16,620 nucleotides of DNA from Perkinsus olseni (GCA_013115135.1 JABANP010000804.1:1-16620); one strand, 5' to 3'; positions 7,488-16,112 are shown, counted from the first letter of the stretch. Notes: a model not told the origin generated them from the letters alone. Numbers and translations are program-made.

Positions 7488-9204
7488 GTGGTCAACTACG
7501 ATGTGAACGGCCAGATCATGCAGCAGATTGTACTTCACCCTGAGCTCGGTACGCTTGTCACGGACCTGATCGACCATTACCATAGGACGCAAGGCCATAC
7601 AAGCGCCAAAGCCACCCTTCACAACCTACAGCGCTACTTCTGGTGTGCTACATTGCGGAAACTCGTCTGTCGCCATGTTGCTTCCTGTCCTACCTGCCAA
7701 CTAACTCGTTCTGCTCGTCTCTCCCCGGCACCCAGTACGTACTCTGCCCCGCAGCGACCCTTCTCGGTGCTTGGGGTGGACATTACTGGGCCTTACCCAG
7801 CGGCGCAATGGGGATCTTTGACTTATCGGTACTTGCTCACGGCCACGGATCTACTCACGAAATATACTATCCTGACACCACTACGAGCAGCTAACTTACA
7901 TGAAGTTGTCGAAGGCATCCGCTGTATCACTTGGTCTTACGGGATTCGATGCCAAGGTCTTTACCGCCACCTCGCTCAAGACCTACCTGGCCTCCTACGG
8001 AGTACATATAACCCATATACCCCCGTACGCCCCCTTCTACGGGGGGTGGTATGAGCGGGTACATGCTTCTTTAGCTTCTACCTTACGTCGCCTCCTTCTG
8101 GATTACCCCCAAGACTGGCTGACTTTCGTCCCAGAAGTACAGTGGATTCTTAATCATATTGAGCATTCCGAGTACGGTGCCACCGCTCACGAGCTTCTCT
8201 TTGGGTACCGAGATAACGACCATTGGCTATATCTGACAGATGCTAACACCGACCACATCACCGACCAGCAGCAACAGCAAGACGTACATCGCCACTTCGA
8301 CCGGCATAAGGCACTGCTGACCCACTTCACTCGTATCTGGGAGGAAGAACACCCTCAAACTCGCCGAGCCTTGCTCTCTCGTCATCTTACCTCACACCCC
8401 TATCATGTTGGTGATCTGGTCTGCCGTTACCGTGCCCGACCAACCAAACTTAGTACGGGCTGGAGTGGCCCGTTCAAGATTGTCGACCGCGTCACCGATG
8501 TCATCTACAAGATTGCCCCCCCTGGGGAGGAAGATAGTCTCGTCGAGCACGCTCGCAACCTTGCTCCTTCTACCGCAAACCCAAGCAACAGTGGCCACAA
8601 CATCGTGGAAAATGGCCCGGGTCAGGCCGACGACGTGGAGCAGGACGACAATCTTCGGCCTCCGCCCTCTGTATATGGTGACGACGATGTACCACAAGAT
8701 CAACGTGATGACGACGTAGATGGTGACGATCTGCCACGAGGCCACCGTGCTGACGACCCCCGAACACAAGGTGATGCCCAAGTTGACGCTCCTCAGCAAG
8801 ACCATGATGACGCTCCTCAACAAGACCACCAAGACACTCCTCAGCAAGACCTCCGTGTTGACGTTCCAGGCAGGCCAGTACGAGGTCAGCCGCCGTCAGT
8901 TAAGCTAGGGGATGTCGTTCTCTACCGATCGCATGGAGAAGTCCTTGTTGGGGAGGTACTGCAACGACTACCTGCTGACCGACTTCTTGTGCAAGTGCTT
9001 CGCTCTGATGCTCAAGGGTCATGGCTACCAGTATGGATTCATAATGAAACTGCTGAAGAGACGGTTGCTACGATACGACCCACTGGTGCTGATCCAGTGA
9101 TTATGGACATTCCCAAACCGACTCCACTCATAACGATCACACTGACGACTACGAGGGGTCTAACCCGGAAGGCGAAGCGAACATTGGAGACTTTTAGCAT
9201 CTGA
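7488..9204 (+). pseudogene. int: Ty3/gypsy-type integrase with long acidic C-terminal extension, frameshifted
   Basis: Integrase joins element DNA to the host chromosome. In the first frame (7488 to about 7940) there is a pre-integrase strand (GQIMQQIVLHPELG), an H-H-C-C zinc domain (DHYHRTQGH ... SCPTCQ) and the first catalytic D in GVDITGPYP (7779-7781). Coding then moves to the next frame (about 7940 to 9204): second D in GFDAKVFTA (7948-7950) and E in GWYERVH (8053-8055), 34 residues apart. A few residues usual before the second D are missing, so the shift is a small deletion. A GPF-like module follows (GWSGPFKIVD). The last 200 codons are unusual: an acidic Gln-rich linker with 24-bp repeats, then a compact basic/hydrophobic block (VKLGDVVLYRSHG ... 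WLPVWIHNE) that could be an SH3- or Tudor-like fold. Confidence 0.78.
8785..8856 (+). repeat. 24-bp tandem repeat in the integrase tail
   Basis: There are three units of 24 bp starting at 8785, 8809 and 8833. They encode DAPQQDHD, DAPQQDHQ and DTPQQDLR. The period is a multiple of three, so the frame is kept. The unit differences are few, suggesting expansion by slippage within the coding linker. Confidence 0.8.
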
Positions 9205-9401
9205 GCTTCGAGAACGCAACACCACTTTATCCGCCTCTAGACTAATAGGTTCTACATCATTCTGAGGCCCATTTTTTCCGCTTGTACTGTACTAGCCCCC
9301 TCTTCCTCTTTGTTCATTGCTCCTGCTAGCTGCGTTTATTTTCTCGCTCGCCCGCAACCCGAGCCCGCCACCCTGATCGTTTTCCGGGGGTGTGGAGATG
9401 T
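9205..9401 (+). other. 3' untranslated part of the LTR element, with weak polypurine tract
   Basis: No ORF is seen between the integrase stop and the 3' LTR. The stretch is pyrimidine-rich in the middle (CCCCCTCTTCCTC) and ends with a G-rich run at 9386-9400, GGGGGTGTGGAGATG, two bases before the LTR. That run is the best candidate for the plus-strand primer, though interrupted by T. Confidence 0.45.
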
Positions 9402-9631
9402 TGTGGGGAAACACGCCTTGATGTCACGTAGACATGGCGCTACAAGGCGCCTCTGCCGACTAAGGATGTCACCCTAGTATTGGTGCTCCATCCACCGGCT
9501 TCTGTCGCAACCCTGCGGGAGTGACACCAACATGACGTGACCCCGTCACGCCCAGCCCTCCCATTGAATTCCGGGTGGTTTTACCGGTTTTTATCTCTCT
9601 CTCCTTCCTACCACATGTTGGGTTCGTCACA
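9402..9631 (+). repeat. 3' LTR (230 bp)
   Basis: This is the direct repeat of 6210-6439 with two transitions. Both make TG or CA here where the 5' LTR has CG. The left edge TGTGGGG and right edge GTCACA match the other copy exactly, so the boundaries are well fixed. Confidence 0.95.
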
Positions 9632-9990
9632 CAGGAAAGTGAGAACTGCGGAAGCACCACCGGGTAGTGAGTACCCTAATGGCAACTCGTAACAAAACCA
9701 TAACCGTTATGGCATCCAGGTAAACTGGGTTCGTAGCGGCAAGGAGAGAGTGGGAGATATTCTGTTCCCGTGCGTAAGGGGAGTTCAGTCGATAGTGAGT
9801 TCAGAAGGTTCGCTGCGTAGTTGTTCAGAGAAGGGCGCGCCCAGAAAGAATATACGGTTAACGGGTCTTTCTGTCGGTTGTCCTGGGGGTTGTAGTGCGT
9901 TCAGTAGGAGGAAAGTTCGGCATTAAGAGGTTTCTGAGTGTCACGCACTGAGTCGATAGTGGCTTAAGGGTGGAGAATATTCTGCAGAAG
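9632..9990. other. gene-free leader of the next retroelement
   Basis: No supported ORF is seen. The stretch is G-rich on the plus strand and carries short repeats: GTCGATAGTG occurs near 9789 and again near 9952. It lies just upstream of the gag start at 9991, so it may be the leader or part of the 5' LTR of that element, but a second LTR copy is not in the window to prove it. It would also have been the original upstream flank of the minus-strand ORF at 5881-6198 before the LTR element inserted. Confidence 0.4.
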
Positions 9991-11808
9991 ATGGTTGCTG
10001 TGGTGGAAAAACTCTGTCAGAAGTTACTTCGGGAAGTTCAGCTTCCCCGATTAGTAGATTCGGGAAGTTGACGTTTCGGTCGTTGGTGGGGGCACGTTTG
10101 AGAGGTGTCGGCAGGGTAAAGAGTCGGTATATTTCTTCGTTAAGCGCCTTGAGAGGTTATCTTCGGAGTTATATTATCTAGGGTCTCCGATTCTAGAGTA
10201 TACTCTGAAGTGGAAATTGTATTTGGGTTTGGAGGATAAGGAGTTGCGAGGGAAATTGGATGATTATGTGTCTGACCCTAAGGTGTCGTTTAAAGCGCTA
10301 AAAAAACGGGTGTTGGATTGAGCTCAAAGGATATATCAGATATCGAAGATGTTGGGAGATAGCGAACAATCTGACAGGGAAAGGTCGCGAAATAGGAGTC
10401 AATCATTTAGCAGGGTCAGAGAAGGATCAGCCAACTCTGTTGGAACGGGGGAAGAGTCCGATAGGGAAAGCTGTTATTCGGAGAGTTATATTCTGGCAAT
10501 AGGCCGGGATACGACGGGTATTAAATGCTACCGGTGCTTGAAGCCGGGGCATTCCGCGAGTTCCTGTTTGGCTACGGAGCCTGCGGATATGGAGAAGAGA
10601 TGCATAAGGTGTAGGAGTCCATCACATACGCTGGATAGGTGTGATGTGAAAGTGGAAAAGGCGATCTGCAGGAGGTGCAAGTTCCCAGGGCATTTGGCCT
10701 ACACGTGTAGGAAAAATGTTAAAGCTGGCTTAAATGAGGCAGGCACACCGACAGCAAGAGGCAGAATAGCTCCGAATGCGAAGGTACATATGATCGGAAG
10801 GATTAGGCGGGAAGGAGATAAAAATGGAGAGAGTATAGATGAGGTTGAGAATTATAGAGTGGCGTCGACCAATACGGGCCATGTTCCGATGGTGATTGGG
10901 GAAGTCATTCTAGAGGGAAAACTGGTATCAGCATTATTCGATACAGGAGCAGAAGTTTCACTAGTGATATCAACCTTAAAGGAATGCGTTCCGATGGCGA
11001 CAGTGGAATGTCGACATGTACCGAAGGTGAGTGAGGCTGGCGGAACCGTGATGGAAATCTTGGGAATGGTGCAACTTACGGTGGCCATAGGGCGTAACGC
11101 GGCGATGGAGTGGTTCATTGTCACGGAGGATACAATGACCGTACCCGTCTTATTAGGGTGTTCGACATTGGCAAGATTGAATACTAAAATTACTCTAACT
11201 CCTGAAAGGGTGCGAATTGATATGAGTCGGGTCATCGAGGGCGAATGGGTTTTTACGATCGAGAAATTTTCTGCTGGCGAGGGAGAGCAATCCTCGGATT
11301 ATGACTCGATTAACGATGATGAAGATGAATTTAAGGATACCCTCCCCAAAATTGAAGGCCAGGATTTGGATTTAATCGGGCATCGCGGGCAACGAGATAA
11401 ATCCAGCGACGACGTTGATTACGACCTGTTCTCGGTTCACGACCATGTAACGGGGTGTACGTGTGTTCGACCGTCATGTGATTCCCGTCCAAAGATGATA
11501 GCGACAGGGTTCCACTCCAATCTTTGTGAGTATGGTTCGCCTAAGGTGCTATCGACGGGCAATTATGCGGTTCACTTTGTACGGATGGACGTGAAGGGGG
11601 CTCTCGTGGAGCATGGTGTGGAGCATCCGGGAATAATATTTCCGGGGTTAGGTGGAGTCGACATTGATGACGTGGACGATTCTAAGGTTACGGTTCCCGA
11701 AGAATATGGGAAGCCGGAGGTCTTTGCCCTGAAGAACGTTGTTCATGCCGCGGACTTGCAAGGAGTCATTTATGAGTACCTCGAGAGGGAATCAGGGTCT
11801 ATTTGGAC
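9991..11808 (+). pseudogene. gag-pro: gag-protease of a second retroelement, broken, no RT
   Basis: Gag binds element RNA and retropepsin cuts the polyprotein. A candidate ATG at 9991 opens MVAVVEKLCQKLLREV. The frame shifts at a 31-bp step (10028-10069) and continues (RCRQGKESVYFFVKRLERL) to an in-frame TGA at 10319-10321. From there it is open beyond 11808. A Ser/Arg-rich stretch leads to three CX2CX4HX4C knuckles starting near 10526, 10601 and 10667 (CYRCLKPGHSASSC, CIRCRSPSHTLDRC, CRRCKFPGHLAYTC). The protease has LFDTGAEVSL (D at 10940-10942) and the later VPVLLGCSTL. An acidic linker follows, then DLQGVIYEYLERESGSI, which resembles the segment between RNase H and integrase. No RT or RNase H motif is present between, so the pol core was lost. 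At 11809 the frame enters an unrelated repeat. Confidence 0.78.
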
Positions 11809-11822
11809 GGGATGTTCACGTT

Positions 11823-12110
11823 TCGTACACCAAATAGTCGTACATTTTCGACTCATGTCTCCAATACTCATACATTTTCTAATCGTACACGAAATACTCA
11901 TACACCAAATAGTCATACACAAAATACTCATACACAAGAGATTCGTACATATAAAACTCGTATACATGATGCTTGTATACGCAATACCCGTACATATAAC
12001 ACCCGTACACATAATAGCCGTACACTTTCAACTCGTATACCGGCATTTCATACACTCTCATTTCGTACACAGTCCCAGTTTCAAGTCGTACACCGTCATT
12101 TCGTACACTC
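11823..12110. repeat. 15-bp periodic array, outer part of arm A
   Basis: About 19 degenerate units of predominantly 15 bp. Read on the minus strand each begins TGTACGA or TGTATGA and then varies over about six bases. Because 15 is a multiple of three, several frames stay open on both strands and give five-residue periodic translations (VHxxL or VYExx); these are not evidence of a protein. Confidence 0.88.
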
Positions 12111-12172
12111 TGCGAAAATTTTCGAGGCAATTCGCGGAGCTGCTCCGCGACTTGCCTAAAAAATTTTCGCGC
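12111..12172. other. long hairpin in the arm core (arm A copy)
   Basis: A near-perfect stem of about 30 bp: GCGAAAATTTT and AGGCAA-TCGCGGAGC on the left pair with their complements on the right, with three mismatched positions and a minimal loop at 12141. A second hairpin, GCGCCGG/CCGGCGC with a 10-nt loop, adjoins at 12169-12192, and a third, CTCCCT/AGGGAG, at 12222-12237. The arm B copy (16184-16244) keeps the same pairing. Confidence 0.8.
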
Positions 12173-12243
12173 CGGCTCCAATTTTCCGGCGCTCTCCCGC
12201 CCCTTAGTACCACTCTACTTCCTCCCTGGCAAGGGAGTCCCTG

Positions 12244-12311
12244 AATATAGGATCGAACCTACGGTTTTCCGATCGAGAGTCCGCTACCTTAACCACCATA
12301 CCACTTGCACG
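12244..12311 (-). other. tRNA-like sequence with A- and B-box motifs (arm A copy)
   Basis: On the minus strand TGGTATGGTGGTTAAGG matches the D-arm/A-box pattern of class II tRNAs such as Ser, and GGTTCGATCC (12250-12259) matches the B box with one base missing. Between them CGGACTCTCGATCGG resembles an anticodon arm with loop CTCTCGA, but one stem pair is broken. The acceptor ends do not pair and the T loop is 6 nt. It is probably a tRNA-derived promoter or SINE-type head rather than a working tRNA. Confidence 0.45.
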
Positions 12312-12421
12312 AATAAACTTTTTTTCACAGAGTGGCGCGAACAGTTCGCTCCCTATTGACAATATAACTTCCTTCGCTCCGTCATTGCACCCAGCGCGCG
12401 GCTCAAAAGTGCGAAGCATAG

Positions 12422-12668
12422 TGTACGAGTCGTGCTCGTGTACGAGTTGCTAGTGTATGAGATTCACGTGTATGAACTTTATGTGTACGACTCACTGCAT
12501 GAACGAGTATCATATGTACGAGTATCATGAGTACGAGTATTACGTGTACGAGTCTCAAGTGTACGAAATGATGATGTATGAATCCAATGAGTGAACGAGT
12601 ATTCGGTGTACGAGCCGTGTACGAAGCGATAGTGTACGAGTTTTCGGTGTACGGATCGCAATACACCC
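12422..12668. repeat. 15-bp periodic array, inner part of arm A
   Basis: About 16 units, mostly 15 bp, in the opposite orientation to the outer array of the same arm. The constant part is TGTACGAGT with C/T variation at the fifth base; the remaining six bases vary freely (for example TTGCTAG, ATTCACG, ATCATAT following the core). A few units are 13, 16 or 17 bp. Confidence 0.88.
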
Positions 12669-15600
12669 ATTAAAAGAGCGAGACCCCTCAAAGGTTGCGA
12701 ACCTCTAGCAGCCGTTTCAAACAATTTCGCAACGACAAGACCAGTCTAAACGCCCTAGCCGCTTTCTGCCATACGAATGGACTGTCCCCCCCTAGGTCTA
12801 TACGCGTCATCGTCGCCGGGGGGTGGCCGGGTTTTCCGGTACAAAGTATAGGCCGAACCTGCCATACATGTACGTCCCCTTAACAGGTGACCGGTAGTGA
12901 CTAGACATAGAAACTGCACATAGGCATGTATGTCTTGAACTTACGCAAACACGCCTTTCACCTTAAATACTTTGTTTATGCCTCCTCGCACTCACCAACC
13001 ATTTACCCCTTCGACACGACAAATTACAACCTCCGGCCGGAAGGTCCTATCTTACAATACCCACGGGTTATCGAGCTACAGGATGGAGCTCCTACTCTAT
13101 TTACGGTATGTTACCCCAGATCTAGTTTGCCTACAAGAAACCTTCTATAGCCCTCAACACTCGCTCAAATTTCCAGGGTCCAATGTGGCGGATGTGAAAG
13201 GTGAACTTCTGGACACTACCGAAGACCGAGGATGCCCACGCGGGCGGCGGAGCGGCGGCCCGCCGCTCACCCTCTTACCAGACTTACCCTCACGCAGGGG
13301 CCTCCTAATGGGTGATGTAAATGCACATCATCCAGCATGGACAGGCGATCAAGTACTCGCCGCTGACAACCGTGGCATGGAAATCTATGAGTGGATACGG
13401 GAACAAGGATATCGATGCATCTGCTCTATCCATGATCCGCTCACTTTTCAGGGCCCACATGGATCATCATGGGTGGATATCACAGCGACATCCAGGGAAA
13501 TCTACCATTTTGTTACTCGACAAGTCCTGGATAACTCGATGGCTGGTTCTGATCATCTACCCATTAAGCTCTGGATACCCCCGTCTCAGTGTGGAGCTAA
13601 AGGTAGTAAGAGAGCTGGAAAGATCTCCACCCGATGGAATTATCAGAAAGTTGATTGGGAAAAATTCCAAACTCACCTAGATGCTCGATTGCAGTCATTG
13701 GATCTGTTGGCCTCTGCAGCCTCTCTCCACAATTCTCTAGCTCAGGCGTATAAATCAGCAGCTAAACATGGCATCCCACGTGGCGATATACATCATTATA
13801 GACCTTTCTGGAACTCCAGACTGAACTCCCTTCGACTCTAAAAAAATCGTCTCCGCCGAGCTATCCAGAAAAGGTGTGCTGCCGGTAAGCCAGTTGATAG
13901 ACTTGAAGTGGAGCTGCGACATACGACTACCTCCTACCACGCAGCACTCGCTCAAGCCAAAAGACAATCTTGGGACAACTTCACCAGCAAGTTATCTTCC
14001 AGATCTCGCAAGGTTTGGAAGGTGGTCAAAGGGATGGCTTTTGGCCCTAAACCCTCACCTCCCACTGAAATTGAGGGTTCTTTTGGAGGCGAGGCGGCAG
14101 CGAAGTATGCAACTTACCTTTCGGAGACGGTTTATAAGAGTCGCTTGTCACCGGCCACTCGAAGAGAATGGCGAGATAGAGCATACAGGATGAAAGACTA
14201 CAAACAACACCTTTACGACGGACCCTTAGCGGATCACTCCGTCCAACAAGCTCACCCGTTTAGTCTGGATGAACTAGAGAGGGCTTTCGCACGCCTTGAC
14301 CTTTCCGCAGCAAGTGGCCCGTATGAAGTCTCAGCTCAGATGCTCAAGCACTCGACCACCCGAGCAAAACAGGTTTGTCTACAGGTCATCAACAAAGCCT
14401 TGTTAGAGCTTGATGTCCCACATCAATGGCGTCGGGGACGGGTAGTAGTGACACGCAAGAAACCATGCTCAACTGGTCGAACGCCATGTGCTAATTTCAG
14501 ACCGATTTGTGTGACGAACCTGTTAGCTCGGGTCGTTGAAAATTTGATTTTATACAGAATCGAAACTGCTTTCGAATGCACTCTCGCTTCCACACCTATT
14601 AACGCCTGTCAGTTCGGTTTCCGACCAGGCAGGTGCACCGAGGAGGAACTGGCTTTCCTCCAGAACAGAATCCGCTCGTCCGTTGATAAGAAAAACCTAG
14701 TAGGACTAGTCAGTCTTGATCTAGCAAAGCTTATGATACTTGTACTCTAGACGTACTTCAGGCACGTCTATTTGAATCTGATATTGACATGAAACTAGCT
14801 AGGTTTGTGTGGGGATTCCAAAAGGGACGTAAGTTCTACGTCGACGTGGGAGGAGAATCTAGCTCCTGGAAGCACCAGAAGCAAGGCTTACCTCAAGGTG
14901 CGGTTTTATCACCACTACTCTGGGCGCTCTATATTAATCCCCTCCTAACCCTATTAGAAAACCTCCGAGACCGATTCCCGCTACAATGGCGAATAGCGGG
15001 TTTCTGTGCGTACGCAGATGACACCATACTCTGGTGTGAAGGAAAAACTCAAGCCGAAGTTGACGCCAAACTTAACCATGCGCTCGCTCTGATCGAGTCA
15101 TGGCTGACACAAAACGGGATGAGTTTACCTGAAGATAAAACACGCCTGATCTATTTCAGAGGCCGTAAGACGACTCCTATACTGGATGGGGCTATTGTTC
15201 TGAATGAGCTAGTCATAGAGCACACTCCTACAGTTGTCATTTCAGGAGCTACTTGGGATGAACGCCTAAATTGGGAAAAACATATTCGAAATATTAGATC
15301 TATCTGTGCTCCACGGGTAGGAGTCCTTCGCCGGCTCTCCAACACCTCTCCCAAAACACTGAGACACCTCTTTATGCAGTATGTGTTACCCCTATTCACC
15401 TATGGAAGCACAGCGTGGACCTTTGGTCTCAATCAAGCTAACTGGGACCTACTGGAAGGCGGGTACTCTCGCGGTGTCAAAGCTATGATTTGTTGTGGGA
15501 TCCAGACTGGCGCTGGACAAGCCAAACGACTCCTTGGTGTTCCAGAATTGACGCCGCTACTAACAAGCTCTTGGGATAAACTACTTGAGAAGATGGTACG

Positions 15601-15688
15601 ATTACCGATCCCATGCTCTATTCTCCTTTCAACCCTTGGCACTTATCCTGCTGAAACCTTTTTGGTATAACATAGACCATAATATTCC
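12669..15688 (+). mobile_element. non-LTR (LINE) retrotransposon remnant, APE endonuclease type
   Basis: The whole space between the inverted arms is filled by one plus-strand non-LTR element. It has about 300 bp of 5' untranslated DNA (12669-12977; no supported gene, G-rich run GGGGGGTGG near 12819), then endonuclease and RT. It ends within 20 bp of arm B without a poly-A or simple-repeat tail. No RNase H or C-terminal CCHC motif is seen, so the 3' end may be truncated. No target duplication could be recognised at its ends. Confidence 0.75.
12978..15670 (+). pseudogene. LINE ORF2-like protein: AP endonuclease plus reverse transcriptase, broken
   Basis: The protein would nick target DNA and copy the element RNA there. 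From the ATG at 12978, the endonuclease shows SYNTHGLSS, VCLQETF, MGDVNAHHPAW, SWVDITATS and AGSDHLPI, the ordered APE motifs. The space between QET and GDVNA is only about 55 residues, shorter than usual, so an internal deletion is likely. A TAA at 13839-13841 interrupts, and coding continues in the same frame (NRLRRAIQKRC). The RT has FRPICVTNLLARVVENL, FGFRPGRCTEEEL, VSLDLAK (motif A), then a one-base loss in an A run near 14728 moves it to the next frame: GLPQGAVLSPLLWALY (motif B), AYADDTILW (catalytic, 15011-15022) and a thumb-like region to the stop at 15668-15670. Two lesions and a deletion make it non-functional. Confidence 0.85.
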
Positions 15689-15700
15689 GGGTGTATTACG

Positions 15701-15937
15701 ATCCGTACACCGAAAACTCGTACACTATCGCTTCGTACACGGCTCGTACACTGAATACTCGTTCACTCATTGGATTCATACATCATCATTTCGTACAATT
15801 GAGACTCGTACACGTAATAATAGTACTCATGACACTCGTACATATAATACTCGTTCATGTAGTGAGTCGTACACATAAAGTTCATACACGTGAATCTCAT
15901 ACACTAGCAACTCGTACACGAGCACGACTCGTACACT
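15701..15937. repeat. 15-bp periodic array, inner part of arm B
   Basis: This is the complement of 12422-12668, with units reading ACTCGTACA in this orientation. The unit order is conserved, with point changes such as CGGTG to CAGTG in one spacer. Confidence 0.88.
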
Positions 15938-16046
15938 ATGCTCCGCACTTTTGAGCCGCGCGCTGGGTGCAATGACGGAGCGAAGGAAGTTATATTGTCT
16001 ATAGGGAGCGAACTGCTCGCGCCACTCTGTGAAAAAGTTTATTCGT

Positions 16047-16112
16047 GCAAGTGGTATGGTGGTTAAGGTAGCGGACTCTCGATCGGAAAACCGTAGGTTC
16101 GATCCTATATTT
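16047..16112 (+). other. tRNA-like sequence with A- and B-box motifs (arm B copy)
   Basis: The A-box-like TGGTATGGTGGTTAAGG is at 16052-16068 and the B-box-like GGTTCGATCC at 16096-16105. The sequence is identical to the arm A copy through the boxes. As in that copy the acceptor arms do not pair and one base is missing from the T loop, so this is a candidate internal pol III promoter rather than a tRNA gene. Confidence 0.45.

Larger units (their letters stand above)
6210..9631 (+). mobile_element. non-autonomous LTR retrotransposon (gag-int, pol core deleted)
   Basis: This is a complete 3,422-bp insertion with 230-bp direct LTRs at both ends. The LTR ends are TGTG...CACA and a 4-bp duplication, CAGG, flanks it (6206-6209 and 9632-9635); a fifth shared A makes ACAGG possible. 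Inside are gag and integrase coding remnants only. Protease, RT and RNase H, normally about 2 kb, are missing between roughly 7315 and 7488. The integrase type places it with Ty3/gypsy. It must have been moved by enzymes from another copy. Confidence 0.92.
11809..12668 (+). repeat. inverted-repeat arm A (860 bp)
   Basis: The outer end begins GGGATGTTCACG and the inner end finishes AATACACCC; both have exact complements at the ends of arm B (16546 and 15689). Inside, in order: array of 15-bp units in the ACTCGTACA orientation (11823-12110), hairpin core (12111-12240), tRNA-like sequence on the minus strand (12244-12311), a further stretch of about 110 bp, and an array in the TGTACGAGT orientation (12422-12668). 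Confidence 0.9.

Noticed and set aside
7205..7543. Separate 112-codon gene between gag and integrase.
   Set aside because: Its middle part continues gag in a shifted frame and its ends are shadows of gag and integrase. No independent start is supported.
8392..8847. Minus-strand ORF of 151 codons opposite the integrase tail.
   Set aside because: It is the antisense of the Asp/Gln-rich linker; its Val/Leu-rich content results from that composition.
11770..12181. Periodic proteins (five-residue repeats such as VYExx or VHxxL) on both strands in both arms.
   Set aside because: A 15-bp period keeps any stop-free frame open. The open frames occur on both strands and in several phases, so they follow from the repeat and not from coding.
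12204..12419. Minus-strand ORF of 71 codons across the arm core.
   Set aside because: It runs through the tRNA-like sequence and hairpins, begins in one repeat and shows no domain.
11823..12668. CRISPR-like array (constant piece plus variable spacer).
   Set aside because: The constant part is about 9 bp and the variable part about 6 bp, far below CRISPR repeat and spacer sizes. The unit is degenerate, no cas genes are present and the context is eukaryotic.
16047..16112. Functional tRNA gene.
   Set aside because: The acceptor ends do not pair, the D and anticodon stems each have a mismatch and the T loop has six bases. Kept only as a tRNA-like sequence.
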